Below, piece by piece: positions 25,001 to 36,494 of a stretch of DNA of 64,000 bases; the stretch's first letter is position 1; the number at the start of each line of letters is the position of its first letter. The notes under the pieces are model-generated. The model made no database searches and was not told the origin of the DNA. It was given only the letters and a program-made list of their open reading frames with translations. Source of the DNA: Globodera rostochiensis (lineage: Eukaryota > Nematoda > Chromadorea > Rhabditida > Heteroderidae); assembly GCA_018350325.1 (NCBI GenBank), contig JAEVLN010000009.1, positions 331,388-395,387 of the forward strand, read 5' to 3'. The position numbers and the translations under genes are program-made.

Positions 25001-28000
25001 AAAACAAATACCAAGATTCAGAAAATGCCAAAAAATGATAATAAAAAACATAAAAATGTAAAAGAATTTGAATTTATTTAATGCTTTTTTCTACCCAGCA
25101 AAAATAATGATCTACTATACGTCGTGTAAGCACCAACCTGTTCGCTTCCCTTCTGAACATAAAAATCAAATTATTCGACACAAAATTCAAACCCCCCCCC
25201 CCCCTCCCTCCCTCTCCCACCTTTTCCTCTAATGAGTAAAAATTGAGAAATTTGTCCATAAAATTGCTGTCCTTGAAAACTGAAACAATTGACTGCTCCT
25301 AAAATAGAGTTTATAAATTAATAGCTGAAAATAGAATAAATGCATTTACCATCGGCGTCAGGTCAGAGAATTCGCGATTTGCCTTAATTAACAAAAAGAA
25401 AATAATGTTTCTCTCATTTGATTAGATCAGATTTTTTGAAGAATAATCCGAAAACTTTCATAAAATGCTCGAGAGTCTCGGCCCCGGCTTCCCAAGCCCC
25501 GCCCCTTTGCCCGGGCCCATATTTACCCACCCATTCTTGTTCAATTGGTGGCGCATAATTCTTAAATTCGGCTGGCCACGTGTAATAGCCCAAATGGACT
25601 TTCGCGTGGAATTTGCAATTGTCCCATTCGTTCGCATCGGCGGGCGTCTTTTTTGCATCGAAAAGAAGGAATTCGTTGTCTTCGCGAACCCCAAATTTGA
25701 TAGGCCATTTAGCGCCCGGTCCGCTGTTTGGCTGCTGTTTCTGAAAAATTGCAAATGTACATCATTTTAAAGCCAAATGAACGAATTCCAAAAGCAACAA
25801 AAAGCCTAAAAACTGACCGGAATTGGACAAATCGTTTTTACTGCCTTCTGTCGATGTATTTTAAGCCACGAGCCACAAAATGCGATGCTAAACAATTTCA
25901 ATTAATTAATTAATATTATTCAAAGTTAAAAAGCCAAAAGTTAAACTTTTAAAAACTTACGCAATTTTGCGCGTGTTAATGATTTCCGAGACGAGCAAAT
26001 GGAAAAAGTGCAGCACAACATCTGTAAGCATTTGGTGAAAAAATTCAATATTTTTAAAATTAGCTTTTTTGACAAAAAAAAGAATTCTTATATACCTATA
26101 TCATTTTTTTAATCCGTAAAGTTTATTAAAACTATTTGCAAAAACAGTGTCTGACTGCGTTATCTTAAAATAATGTAAATTAGATGGGATTTCCACATTT
26201 TCTCACACCCTTAAACAATTTTATTTCTAATTGATTAATTTGGGACACAAACACTCACTTTGCGGCAAGTCGCAGTCTCTCCTCAACAACAACGAAAGCA
26301 GCGACTCGGCAAAGTCGATTTGTCGCCAATGCAATTCTTTGTTTGTAGCGATCTGATAGAGCTGATCGGACAGAGAAAGAAATGCGCTAAAGTTAAATAT
26401 TATTCAAAATGTGAACAAATTTGGAGACAAAAAATTAAATTCACAAAACAAAGATTAGCTCACTTCTTTTTGTCCGTGCTGGTTTGCGTTTCACGAGCGC
26501 GAAATTCATCCAGTTTTTGTTTGTCGGGCAATGGCCAAATCGCCTGATGCAAATTTCCGGGGTAATCGGACAATAAACACTCTGCCAACGGCATAATCGA
26601 ATCGGGAAACTAAAACAATTTAAACTAAAGAAATCATTCTATCAAATTAAATGAGTTATTTTTACATAAATTTAGAATTCTTACGGTATATTCAATTTGG
26701 AATGATGAAAAATTAGCGAGTATGAGATCACGGGCCAAATCTGTCAGTTGTATGATGCTTTGTTTGTCGGGATTGCTGATTAAACACACTTAAACAAAAA
26801 TGTATTATATTGGATTATTTAGTAAATTGATTGTGCTGAATAGAAGAATCACTATCGGATCCCTTAAACTCGGGAATTGTAACAAAAATTGGCATTTTGA
26901 CGAAAGTCCCGAGATTTGGGGAATCAACAGAAAAAAGTTACAGGCGGGCCAAAGTTTTAACAGATGCGCCCAGTCTTGTCGCAGCACAATTGAAACTTCT
27001 TTGCCGTTGACCAGAACATAAAGCGCTCCCTGAAATTTAAATTTGTTGTTTTTAATCAAAAGTATCCGCCGATTAAATGCGCAAAGTCCAATCCCCAAAA
27101 TGTTTTTTAAAAAAAAGTTAGCCCAAAAGTTGCTCAAATTCACCTTTAATTGATCATGCGAACTTGGACTTCTTATGATGGCAAGCACATCGTCAACAAC
27201 AGTCTAAAATTAAACAAATTTTTTTACTGAATTTTTAATGTAATTTAAAAGAAAAACACCTTATAACTGAATCGATAAGTTGAAAAAATGGCCTCCAAAA
27301 CTTTTTGTGCCGCGATTCGGACATTGGCATAGAGCGAAGTGGCGAAACGCAGCAGCAATTTGGAAGCGGCGATGTGCGATTGGGTGACGGCACCATAAGG
27401 CTTACACAGAACACGCTTCTTTAAATATAAAAAATATTTGTTATGTGAAAAAAAAAAGAATTTTAATGTAACTTTTTATGCTTTTCCATACATTTGTTGT
27501 TTGGAAATTTCACCGACCGAACGATTCACCGATTAATAACGCAAAGTCGTGAATAATTGCGTTTGTTACAAAACTCAGATTAAAAGTAGAGTGAGATTTA
27601 GATCGAGAATCACAAAAAATCTCGGTTTTCCGATCGTTATCTCGCTCAAAAGATCTCGGTCCGAGATCGGGCCGGTTCGGGCCCAAACCAGCAGTAGAAC
27701 TTAAAAACGATGCCCGACGAAGCTTGCCCGAAAAAAAGCCTACGATGTGAGCCGGGCCGGTACGTTGGAGCACCCGGCAAAATTCCCAATCGGCGAATGG
27801 TCCGAATTAGTATTAATAGTGAAACTCCAACCGATAAAATTGTTTAATAGGCAAATTTCAGTCAGTGAAAATGTCCAGGTGGTGAAATGTCAGGGAGCAT
27901 TGATTGACTCAAAGCCATAGGACACAGTTCTCGACCATCTTTCCAATCAACAACCAAAGCACCCACCATAAGGACACAGTTCTCGACCATCTTTCCAATC

Positions 28001-31000
28001 AACAACCAAAGCACCCACCATAAGGACACAGTTCTCGACCATCTTTCCAATCAACAACCAAAGCACCCACCATATGCATTGTGATCAAAGTTCCGTCCAC
28101 GATTGACTCCACCGCTTCCTTTTGTCCCCTGAGCGGGTCATTGAAAATCTGCTTCGTCATGTTGAAGGCGTTCATTTGCGACAGAAAGTTTTTCTTAAAA
28201 ATAAAATTTGTTGAAAAAATTTGAAATAAAAAAAGCATTGCCTGTTCTGTGCCCCGACTGAAAATGACGGCGGAAACGACGTTTAACAACGCAATAATCG
28301 AACGCGAGTCATTCTCCCGTTCGTTCAACAAATGATCCCCCAATTTTTGCACCAAAATGAACAATTGTTGACGAAAATTTACGTTATTTCCGCCCTCTTT
28401 CGCTACCAATCCTGAAAAAGACAATGCCATGTAAAAGTGAATCAAAATAATAAGCTCAAGAGTATACGGTATTTTCGACAAAACACAAGCAAAAAAAAAC
28501 GAAAAGCATAGTGGCCTTGCGTTAGCATTGACCCACAAAACGACCTATTCGGAGTCAGGGATGGGAAATTCCACCACCCAATTCATCCGGATACGCCGTT
28601 TTGACCAAAGACCAGTATTTCGAATGATCCAAAACCCATTTATCATCAGTTTTGGATCAGATCATTTTGAGAAGATCATCAGATATTTTGGATCAATTGT
28701 GATCATTTTCGCATCACCAAAAATTGGGACATTAGACCCGCAAAATTAATAATTGTACTTTATTTTCCTTGACAAAAGAACATTTTTTGTTTCATTTTAA
28801 GTTCTAAAACAAAAACGCAAAAAAATTTAGTGTAAATGTGATGAACTAACTCACTTTTGACATGTCTTGGAACTGCCACAATATCTAAACCGAGAAAATA
28901 AATAATGAGAGAAGCACAAAAATAATTACAAAGGCGTTTTTTTTGTTAAACGCAAATCTTTCAAAAAATCAATGATTCGAAGAATTAAATGCCAAAACCA
29001 AAAACACACCGAGCTTCACATTTGGCAGTGCAGTCGGAGTCAAATCGACAATTGCCTCCGCTTCGTCAAACAGAGGGCACAAGGCGGAACACGCTTCGAA
29101 GCATTTGAACGCTATGGTAAGTACGTTGAGCAACTGTTTGTCACTGATGGATTTGACGAGTCCATCGACGTCATTTTGGAGCTGTTCAAGCGGAGCCAAA
29201 ATGTATTCGTCGGCCAATGTTTGCGCGTAGTCAACTTCCTCATCAGACGGCACGTGCCATTCCATCGACCATTTGTTTTTGTCCACCGGCACCGCCCAAT
29301 GCTAAACCGGGAGAAGAATAGGGTTCTGATCTTTTTTAAAAAACGATCAATTGTTTATGAAGACTGAACCAACACAATTAGCATCAAATCAAAATTATTC
29401 TAATTTCTTATTCAAGGACCAACTCGAATGGACAAATGGTCCACATCGAATGGACGCGAGTGATAGGGCTTCAACTTTGGGTACACCGAGCACAGAGAAT
29501 ACAGTACACATTGAACGAAATCAGCGGCCAGCTGAAAATTATTCAATTAGCCAATTGGTTTAACATCATTAAGGGGGATTAAGAAATTAAAAATTATTTA
29601 GTAAAATTAAATATTCGTTACAAATTGACCACCTTGATCATTTTGGTTGACTTGAAGCGGACAATCTTTGCAATGAATTCGCTGATTGTTTGGCGGTGCC
29701 GCAACATTTCGGTGCCCGGCGCATTTCTCACGACAGCGGCAGCAAAAGAGAGCCACCAGACGAGCACAAAGTCCACTTCTTCGTCCTCCAAATGACTTTC
29801 TGCAAATCAAACCAATAAAAATAAAATATTTGTGAATTAATAAGCGATTTTCCCACCCTCAAAATGCTTCCCAAACTTGTCAATGCTGAGGGCAAAAAGG
29901 CGAGAAAATTCGACAGCTGGATGGTACTAAAAAGCCAAAAAAATCAATTTTAGCTTAATCATCACGACCCAAAAACAAGCACCTGAACAAGGGTAGAAGC
30001 CATTTTGGTGATTGTGTCCAATGCTTAATAATAAATTATATATGTAAAAAGAATCAAAAATTACCGGGCTTAGAGTCGAATATATGTGCACGGGCAAAGG
30101 CGTAAAATTTTGCCGAGATTTGCTAAATGTGTGAGTTAGGAAGAAGCAAATTAAATTTTGCCATTCAAAGCTTAGAATCAGGAATTTTAAAAGCGATTAA
30201 TCTCTTGAAAAAATGGCAATTCCACCGAACCCCTCAAAAAGCCTAATAAGCATCACAAAAAATTTATAAATTTTTAAAAAAACCGACTTGAAAAAATGTG
30301 GAACTGCAGTTGATGAGAACAGTGCAAAACACGGACAGCGCCCCCTGCTGGATGATTTTCTCCTCCACCGAACCGACGGACCGTTGGTCAAATTTGGTGA
30401 TTGAATGGCGGTCATTGGGCGCCCCGCTTCCCAACATTTCGATCATTCCGAATATCCTGTGCAAAGATTAAAAGAAAAATATTAAAAATTAGGGGCCAGA
30501 TTTGGGCTTTTAAGTCCTAATTAATGACAAAGTGCAAGACTTACTTTTCCATTAATTGGTTGATGAAGCTGTCGAAAGACGCCGTCTCGCTGCACAACTC
30601 GCGCTCCTCGTCCGTCAAGTCCGGCCGCGTGAGCCGCGCCTGGGAACAGTCGTCCATCGGAACCAACAAAAGCAGCATATTGCAAATCTGATTTGTGAGT
30701 GAAATATATTATAGTTCTAAAAAGTAAATTTATTGTTAACTAATAGTAAGGTAGTAATCGATGTGTAGGAGAACTACCCTTCCATGGCTTTTAAATTCTT
30801 TGTGGACAAGATATGCCATAATAAGAGAATGCCTTTATTAAAATGTTTGGATATACTTGGAAAACAAAAGACGATTTGACGATGTCGTTGACGTCCAGCC
30901 CCGGTAAAATGTTGTTCAAAATGATGATGGCATGCCGTCTGTAGGATTTCAAATGCGCGTCCATGTCCTCCACACTTTTGATAGGCAAACGCTGTCCATC

Positions 31001-34000
31001 GCTTCGTCGGGGGTCGTCGCGCACCAACGGGACACTTTTTAAGAAATTGCGATGCAAAAAAAGAAAAATGCTCAAAGTGCCAAAAATTCCATTATTGGCA
31101 TCCAAAATGCGCAATAGGTAATTAAGCCATTCACTTAGACATCCAAACGAATACATCAACAACACCGGCATAAAGACAAGAGGGGCCTACCATATTGCGG
31201 CGAGAATGTGAAGAGATTGCGTCAATCTGTGCGGCTCCAACGTCGTTTGAAGTGCCGGATAGACAATGTCAAGAACAAATGGGATGATCAAACCGGGCGA
31301 CAGAAATGCCAGAATGCGGATGATCGACGGCACCAGTTCGCCCCTCGCCTAGAATGGTTAGTATATATTTGTTGGTCGTTTGATAAAGAGAATGACGGCA
31401 CAATCCCTTTGAATGCCCAGCCAATATTTAAAAATTTGCTTTCAATTCAAAATATCTGGGCCTATTCGGATTGGTTTAAATCGAAATTTCTAGCGACAAA
31501 ATCTTAAACAGCGTTCTCCGGAGCAAACAAATGTTGTCTGGTTTCTCTGTGCCCAATAAAGCCACGAAACTCGCCTTTGAAAATGCGGCATATTCAATGC
31601 ATGGAATGATTGAATTGACAAAAGCATCGATTTGCTGGTCGCTCAAGTGCATTTTTTCGGGCACCTGTGAAACAACGAAAGCATAGTAGCAAAAAATTAA
31701 CCAATTAAATTTTTGTGCCAGTCAAGCATTTAAACTGATTAGGTAGGCAGATCCTTTAAATCACTCAGAAACAATGAAATTGCTAAAAACCTTATTAAAA
31801 ACGTCTAAAATGTCCCCCCCCCTTCCCGCCACCTTTTGTCGGTAACGGCGCGCGGTGTAACGTTCCCGGCTGACTCGGTACAAAAAAGACGAGCACAATT
31901 TGAGCAGAAAGGTCAGCAACGACAACGTGTGACCACCGACATTGGATGGATGGAAGTAGTGGCGAATGGAGCGGAAGAGTTGGTCAAAGTGCGATTGGAT
32001 ACTTAAATTTGTATGAAAAGGATAAGAGGGAGAAAACAATTAATGTTTGTTATGTCATTAAAAAAGAAAAAATAATAATTAGAGCAAGCGGGATTCGAGC
32101 CGGTTCAGCACAACACATGGACAGGACCTGTTCCCGTTGAGACCGAAAGTGTTGGCGAAAATTTGTGCCAACGATGGGAACAAATTGGCGCTCGACGTGG
32201 CCACCACGCGGTCGACGCCGACCTCCAACTTGAGCGAAGAAATGAGTACGGTGAACAAATGGACGCAGTGCTGCGAGAAGTTGAAGTAACCGGGCGTGTC
32301 CTTGGCAAGTCTGCGCGTGATTTTAGTTTATTGGATATTTTCCGAGTTTTGATTGGTATTTTTTTAAAATATAAATCCTGTGCCGCACCTCGCAAAAATG
32401 TAGAGAATTTTCTCGCACGCTTTCGTCTCCATGCCCGAACTGATGAACCCCCACCACAACTCGTCCGTCCAAAGTCGCGCCCCAAATGCGTCGTGTTCAG
32501 CGGCACTCAGCGAAGTCGGCACAAACACCGCCAAAATGCCCAGCCCTCGCAGAAATCGGTCGTCCATCGGACAGAAAAGGGGACGAACCTAAATAGATTT
32601 AAAATAATTAAAAAATCATAGAATTTAAAATAATTAAAAAATCATAGAATTTAAAATAATTAAAAATCATAGAATTTAAAATAATTAAAAAATCACAGAT
32701 TTTAAAATAAAAATTAAACATATTTTTCGTAAAGCCGGTTTATTAAGTATATCGGGATCGGGATAATTTGGAAAAACCGAGAACGCTAAAATCGGGACCA
32801 ACTCTTCCGGGCTAACAATAGGAAAATTTTTTCAGACTTAATTTCAAAAATGAAATAAAATCATTTTTTGTGTGGCGCGAAAAGCAAAAAGAGAAAAAAT
32901 CCGATTGCGCCCGGCAGGCGCGCCAGAGAATTTTTGGTATTTCTATCCTATACGGTCCTGAAACAAAACCGACCAATTCTCAATTTTAATTTCTGTTGAC
33001 GATTTCGTAATCAGCGCATCAAATAACATAATTTTTATAACAAAAAATATTTCCACGAATTTTTACCAAAGAGTCCCCCCCCCCATCGTTTTGTCAATTT
33101 TGAGGAGTCATTACCTTTGACAGAGTGGTTTTTTGCGCACAAAAATGTTTTCAGATTCGTGTTTAGCTCTAGTCGAAAGGAATATTGGTATATGAATTGG
33201 TCGATTTCGTTCGAGGACCGTATAAGGTAAAAATTTCGAATTTTTTTACTGTGGCCGGGTAATTCAAAAAAGAAAAAAAGTTAAATAATGGCACTTCGTT
33301 GAGCATTTCCTGCGTCGCGGCGTCGGGAAAGAAGTGACTGCACTCCACCGCCAGTTGGCCCAGTCCCTTCTTGAAGTCTTTCGGCAAAAGCATAAGCCCG
33401 TCCTCCTCGAGATGTTTAAATGAAACCTAAAAAAATATTATATGATAAAATAGTAAAAATGGCACCTCAATGTACAAATCGTAAAGGGGACGCCAATCCA
33501 AATTCAAATCCTCGCGCGACAGCAAAGACTTTCGACTAAAAATTGAAAAAAAACTTGCAAATATTTTTCCAATTTTAAATTTTGTGGTGCAAAAGTAGAA
33601 AACTTACGACAGTAACTGCAAAATGACTGTGCCAATGGCCTGCACAGTGCGGAAGTCAAGCTCCTTGCTCAAAGTGCCATAAAGCAATTTGACCAAGTTT
33701 ATGTGGTCCGTTTTCTGCAAAAAAACGGACAAATAAATAAAAAATCATAAATCAAACTTTAATTTGGCATTTTTAATTGGAAGGTAGACACTTTTTCGAT
33801 TAAATGAGAAAATAAAAAAATTGAAAAAAAGAATGTTTTAGAATTCAAATACAACCCGATATCTGGTCGAAGACTAAACTTTTCCAAAACCCAAAAGCTA
33901 CCCAAATAAGGAATTTGATCCGATTTCCAGCTGCAATAATAAACCGGTAACATAAATTCCAAAGTTTGTCATTACAAAACTGTAATAATGACCATCTTTG

Positions 34001-34599
34001 TTTCTTCTGTCGACCTCCCGCCGTATGTGCACATTTAATATTGTTAATTTGAAAATCTTACGGAAAATCGGAAAGAGTGCAAATGAATAAATCGCGTGAG
34101 TTCCTGCAGCCAAATTGCCAATGATTTGAGATCGCGGCACAAAACTGCGTTTGCAATGCCACTGAAATGAGAGAAATAGAGGTGGATGGAGGCAGGTTGG
34201 CGCTTCCCATTTCCCTAAAATCAAACCCCCCGGGGGGACTGAGGGGGAAGGGGGCTCCGGGAGGGATGCCCGGAGGGGGCTGAGAGCAGGGGGAAGGGGG
34301 CTCCGCGAGGGATGCCGGGGGGGGGGGGGTAGGCTAAGCTTCCAAGGCAATGCTTTATGGATGGAGAAGAGAGAACATTTTGCAACCAAGCCCTCACATG
34401 GATAGGGCGGGCTTCCTCAAAATAAAGAAAACCTTTTGATGTGACAAAAGTGGAGGTCGGCTTCCTGTTGAAGTTCGGTGAAGTATGGCAGCAAACTAAA
34501 TGTTACATATTGGACCGAAAATCCAAATTCTAAAAATACCGATGCTGCCAAACTGTCCGTTGAAACAAATTGCTTTCGTCTGGAAATATTTTGGTACAT
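22088..34599 (-). CDS. psme4: Proteasome activator PA200 / Blm10 homologue
   Basis: A very large gene in more than 30 small exons. PSME4 is a HEAT-repeat cap that opens the 20S proteasome and is mostly nuclear. Collinear landmarks from the N-terminus: [20 protein letters not shown] (34.5 kb), [17 protein letters not shown] (33.7), [20 protein letters not shown] (33.5), [17 protein letters not shown] (33.3), [11 protein letters not shown] (31.95), [20 protein letters not shown] (31.6), [17 protein letters not shown] (30.9), [19 protein letters not shown] (30.6), [14 protein letters not shown] (29.25), [17 protein letters not shown] (25.55), [14 protein letters not shown] (24.75) and, at the C-terminus, [20 protein letters not shown] then MISPSYYV before TGA at 22088-22090. 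The C-terminal YYx that docks on the 20S core is present (YYV). Exact exon edges were not all resolved and the first exon is uncertain. Confidence 0.88.
27909..28072. repeat. 52-bp tandem repeat overlapping a PSME4 splice donor
   Basis: Two perfect copies plus a partial third of a 52-bp unit (27961-28012 and 28013-28064 in register). On the gene strand each copy starts with the donor-like GTGGGTGCTTTGG directly after the exon ending ACAATGCATATG. Confidence 0.88.
34195..34335. repeat. GC-rich tandem duplication in a PSME4 intron
   Basis: Two copies of a roughly 55-bp G-rich unit containing GGGGGAAGGGGGCTCCG and AGGGATGCC, bounded by poly-C/poly-G runs. It contrasts sharply with the AT-rich surroundings. 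Confidence 0.7.
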
Positions 34600-35105
34600 C
34601 TACTTTATATGGGAATGGTTTGGACCCGAATCAAAATACTAACATTTCGTCGAGCTGAGTACGAATCCGCAAAAGTTTTGTGCCGGAAACCACTATGCAG
34701 AAAGTGACTAGCAAATTAAGTTAAAACCATAGTGGTACCCTTTTGGTCACATTTATGTAAAATATTTTTTATTCTTAAAATTGTCTGAAAATGTTATTTA
34801 AGCGAGCATGAGAAGACGGAGCAAGTAGTAGCAGCCAGGTCACGCGCGGACAAAAGTCGTTTTTCCTCAATTTTCATAAATTTCAACCTAATTCGAAAAC
34901 CGCTTTAAATTCTCAATTTTTTCGTAATCAAAAGCATCAAATAATATATTTTCAAAAAAATTTGAATACAAAATATTTTCCAGAAATTTAGAACAAGCCC
35001 CCCCCCTATGCTTTTTTTGCCAACTTAATTTGCTAGTAACGTCCTTCAAAGTAAGCTTTTGAATCACCCTCATTTTTGCCAAAGAAAAAGAAAGTCACTT
35101 TAATT

Positions 35106-35341
35106 TTATGTATTTTGCATATTTGGCAACCGACCGAGGCATTCTTGCTCGGCATCCGACTCATTTTCGATTTCCGTTGTCATGTTTTCTTCGTCTTCGG
35201 CCGAAACTGTTGATTCGACTTCGAAGTCGCTCAAATCTTCCGCTGGCAACTCTTCGTAAGACGAATCGGACGAATAAAAAGATGAAGAATCGCTTTCTGA
35301 AGCCACTTTTTCGTTTTTTAATTCTCTCTGGTAAGCAACCT
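35106..35341 (-). CDS. Acidic Ser/Glu-rich open frame, possible exon
   Basis: A frame reading VAYQRELKNEKVASESDSSS, then Ser/Tyr/Asp/Glu-rich (YSSDSSYEELPAEDLSDFEV) and ending LGRLPNMQNT at a stop at 35106. The strong acidic bias and an acceptor-like AAAAG before 35341 suggest a real exon, perhaps the last exon of a small gene or an upstream PSME4 exon. The assignment is unclear. Confidence 0.3.
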
Positions 35342-35604
35342 TTTAGAGCAATTATATTATTGTTTCCAACAAAAGAAAATGGGTTCAAGTGGTTTAAGGA
35401 AAAATTGTCAATTTGAGATTGCGTTGAGTATGGATGAGATGGGCGGAACACTCCCAGTCTTTTTTAGATACATTGAAAAGTCAGCATTTTTTTTTAGCTT
35501 TTGTTATCTTAATGTGAATGTGTCACTCAGACGAAATATTGGTTACATTTTCGCTGATTTGGCGTTCTGTTAATAAAAACTCAAGACACAACGGCGCCAT
35601 GTCA

Positions 35605-35832
35605 TTTGGGCACAGTCATTTGGGCACCGAGTCTTTAGGGCACCGAGTCATTTGGGCACCGAATCATTTGGGCACGAGTCATTTGGGCACAGTCATTTGG
35701 GCACCGAGTCTTTAGGGCACCGAGTCATTTGGGCACCGAGTCTTTAGGGCACCGAGTCATTTGGGCACGAGTCATTTGGGCACGAGTCATTTGGGCACCG
35801 AGTCTTTAGGGCACCGAGTCATTTGGGCACTA
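35605..35832 (+). repeat. 16-bp minisatellite (GTCATTTGGGCACCGA)
   Basis: About 14 copies of a 15-17 bp unit alternating between GTCATTTGGGCACCGA and GTCTTTAGGGCACCGA. The right end runs into the terminal repeat of the inverted-repeat element at 35818-36030. Confidence 0.9.
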
Positions 35833-36030
35833 ATTCCGGATTTTTTTTTAAATAATACATTACGAAATAGGGTAATACTGTGGTTTGTGGACTCCCTGTT
35901 TTGAAAAAAAAATTTGCTTTTTTCAAAGTCGATAAAAAAGTACCCATAGAAACTACCGACTGGGAGCCCACAAACTACCCTATTTCGTAATGTATTATTT
36001 TAAAAAATCTGGAATTAGTGCCCAAATGAC
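35818..36030. mobile_element. Inverted-repeat (MITE-like) element
   Basis: Arms of about 55 bp begin GTCATTTGGGCACTAATTCC and include AATAATACATTACGAAATAG; the right arm is the reverse complement and ends AGTGCCCAAATGAC. The target duplication cannot be read because the left flank is the tandem array made of the same terminal motif. Superfamily not assigned. Confidence 0.75.
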
Positions 36031-36351
36031 CGGCTCCGGACACGGGATGCTGCTATTTTAGGTTTTTGGCATTTTTGGCGACTTTTTTAAACTTTTGTGC
36101 CTAGGTATTTCGACTTTTTTTTTCACAAAAATTCTTTAGAAAAATGAAATAAAATTTAATTTTTAAAAAGTAAAGATCTTTCATAAATTTTTTTATTGCC
36201 CAAAATGCACTTCTTAACATCGAACTTTTTTGCACTAAATATTTTTCAACCGGCCGGAGCTTTTCAGGGGAGAATTTGTTTTTATCGAAATACTAAAAAG
36301 TTTTAATTTCCGGCAACATATTGTTGATCTTCACTTTGACATCATTGTCAA

Positions 36352-36451
36352 TAGAGCCCGGACTTGAGCTTCGAGCGAGACGAGATTCTCGAGAATCTCG
36401 TCGAGATTTTTCGAGATCCTCGAGACGAGATCTCGTCTCGACCGGGCTCTA
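36352..36451. mobile_element. hAT-type MITE, second family (TAGAG termini)
   Basis: 100 bp with ends TAGAGCCCGG...CCGGGCTCTA and a perfect 8-bp duplication ATTGTCAA (36344-36351, 36452-36459). The interior is palindromic, rich in CTCGAGA/GAGATTCTCG motifs. Confidence 0.85.
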
Positions 36452-36494
36452 ATTGTCAACATCAGATTGAAATTGCGTGTACAGGTATTAAGTG

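Noticed and set aside
32085..32115. tRNA T-arm-like string GGGATTCGAGCC
   Set aside because: No matching acceptor or D-arm; it lies in a PSME4 intron/exon region and does not fold as a tRNA.
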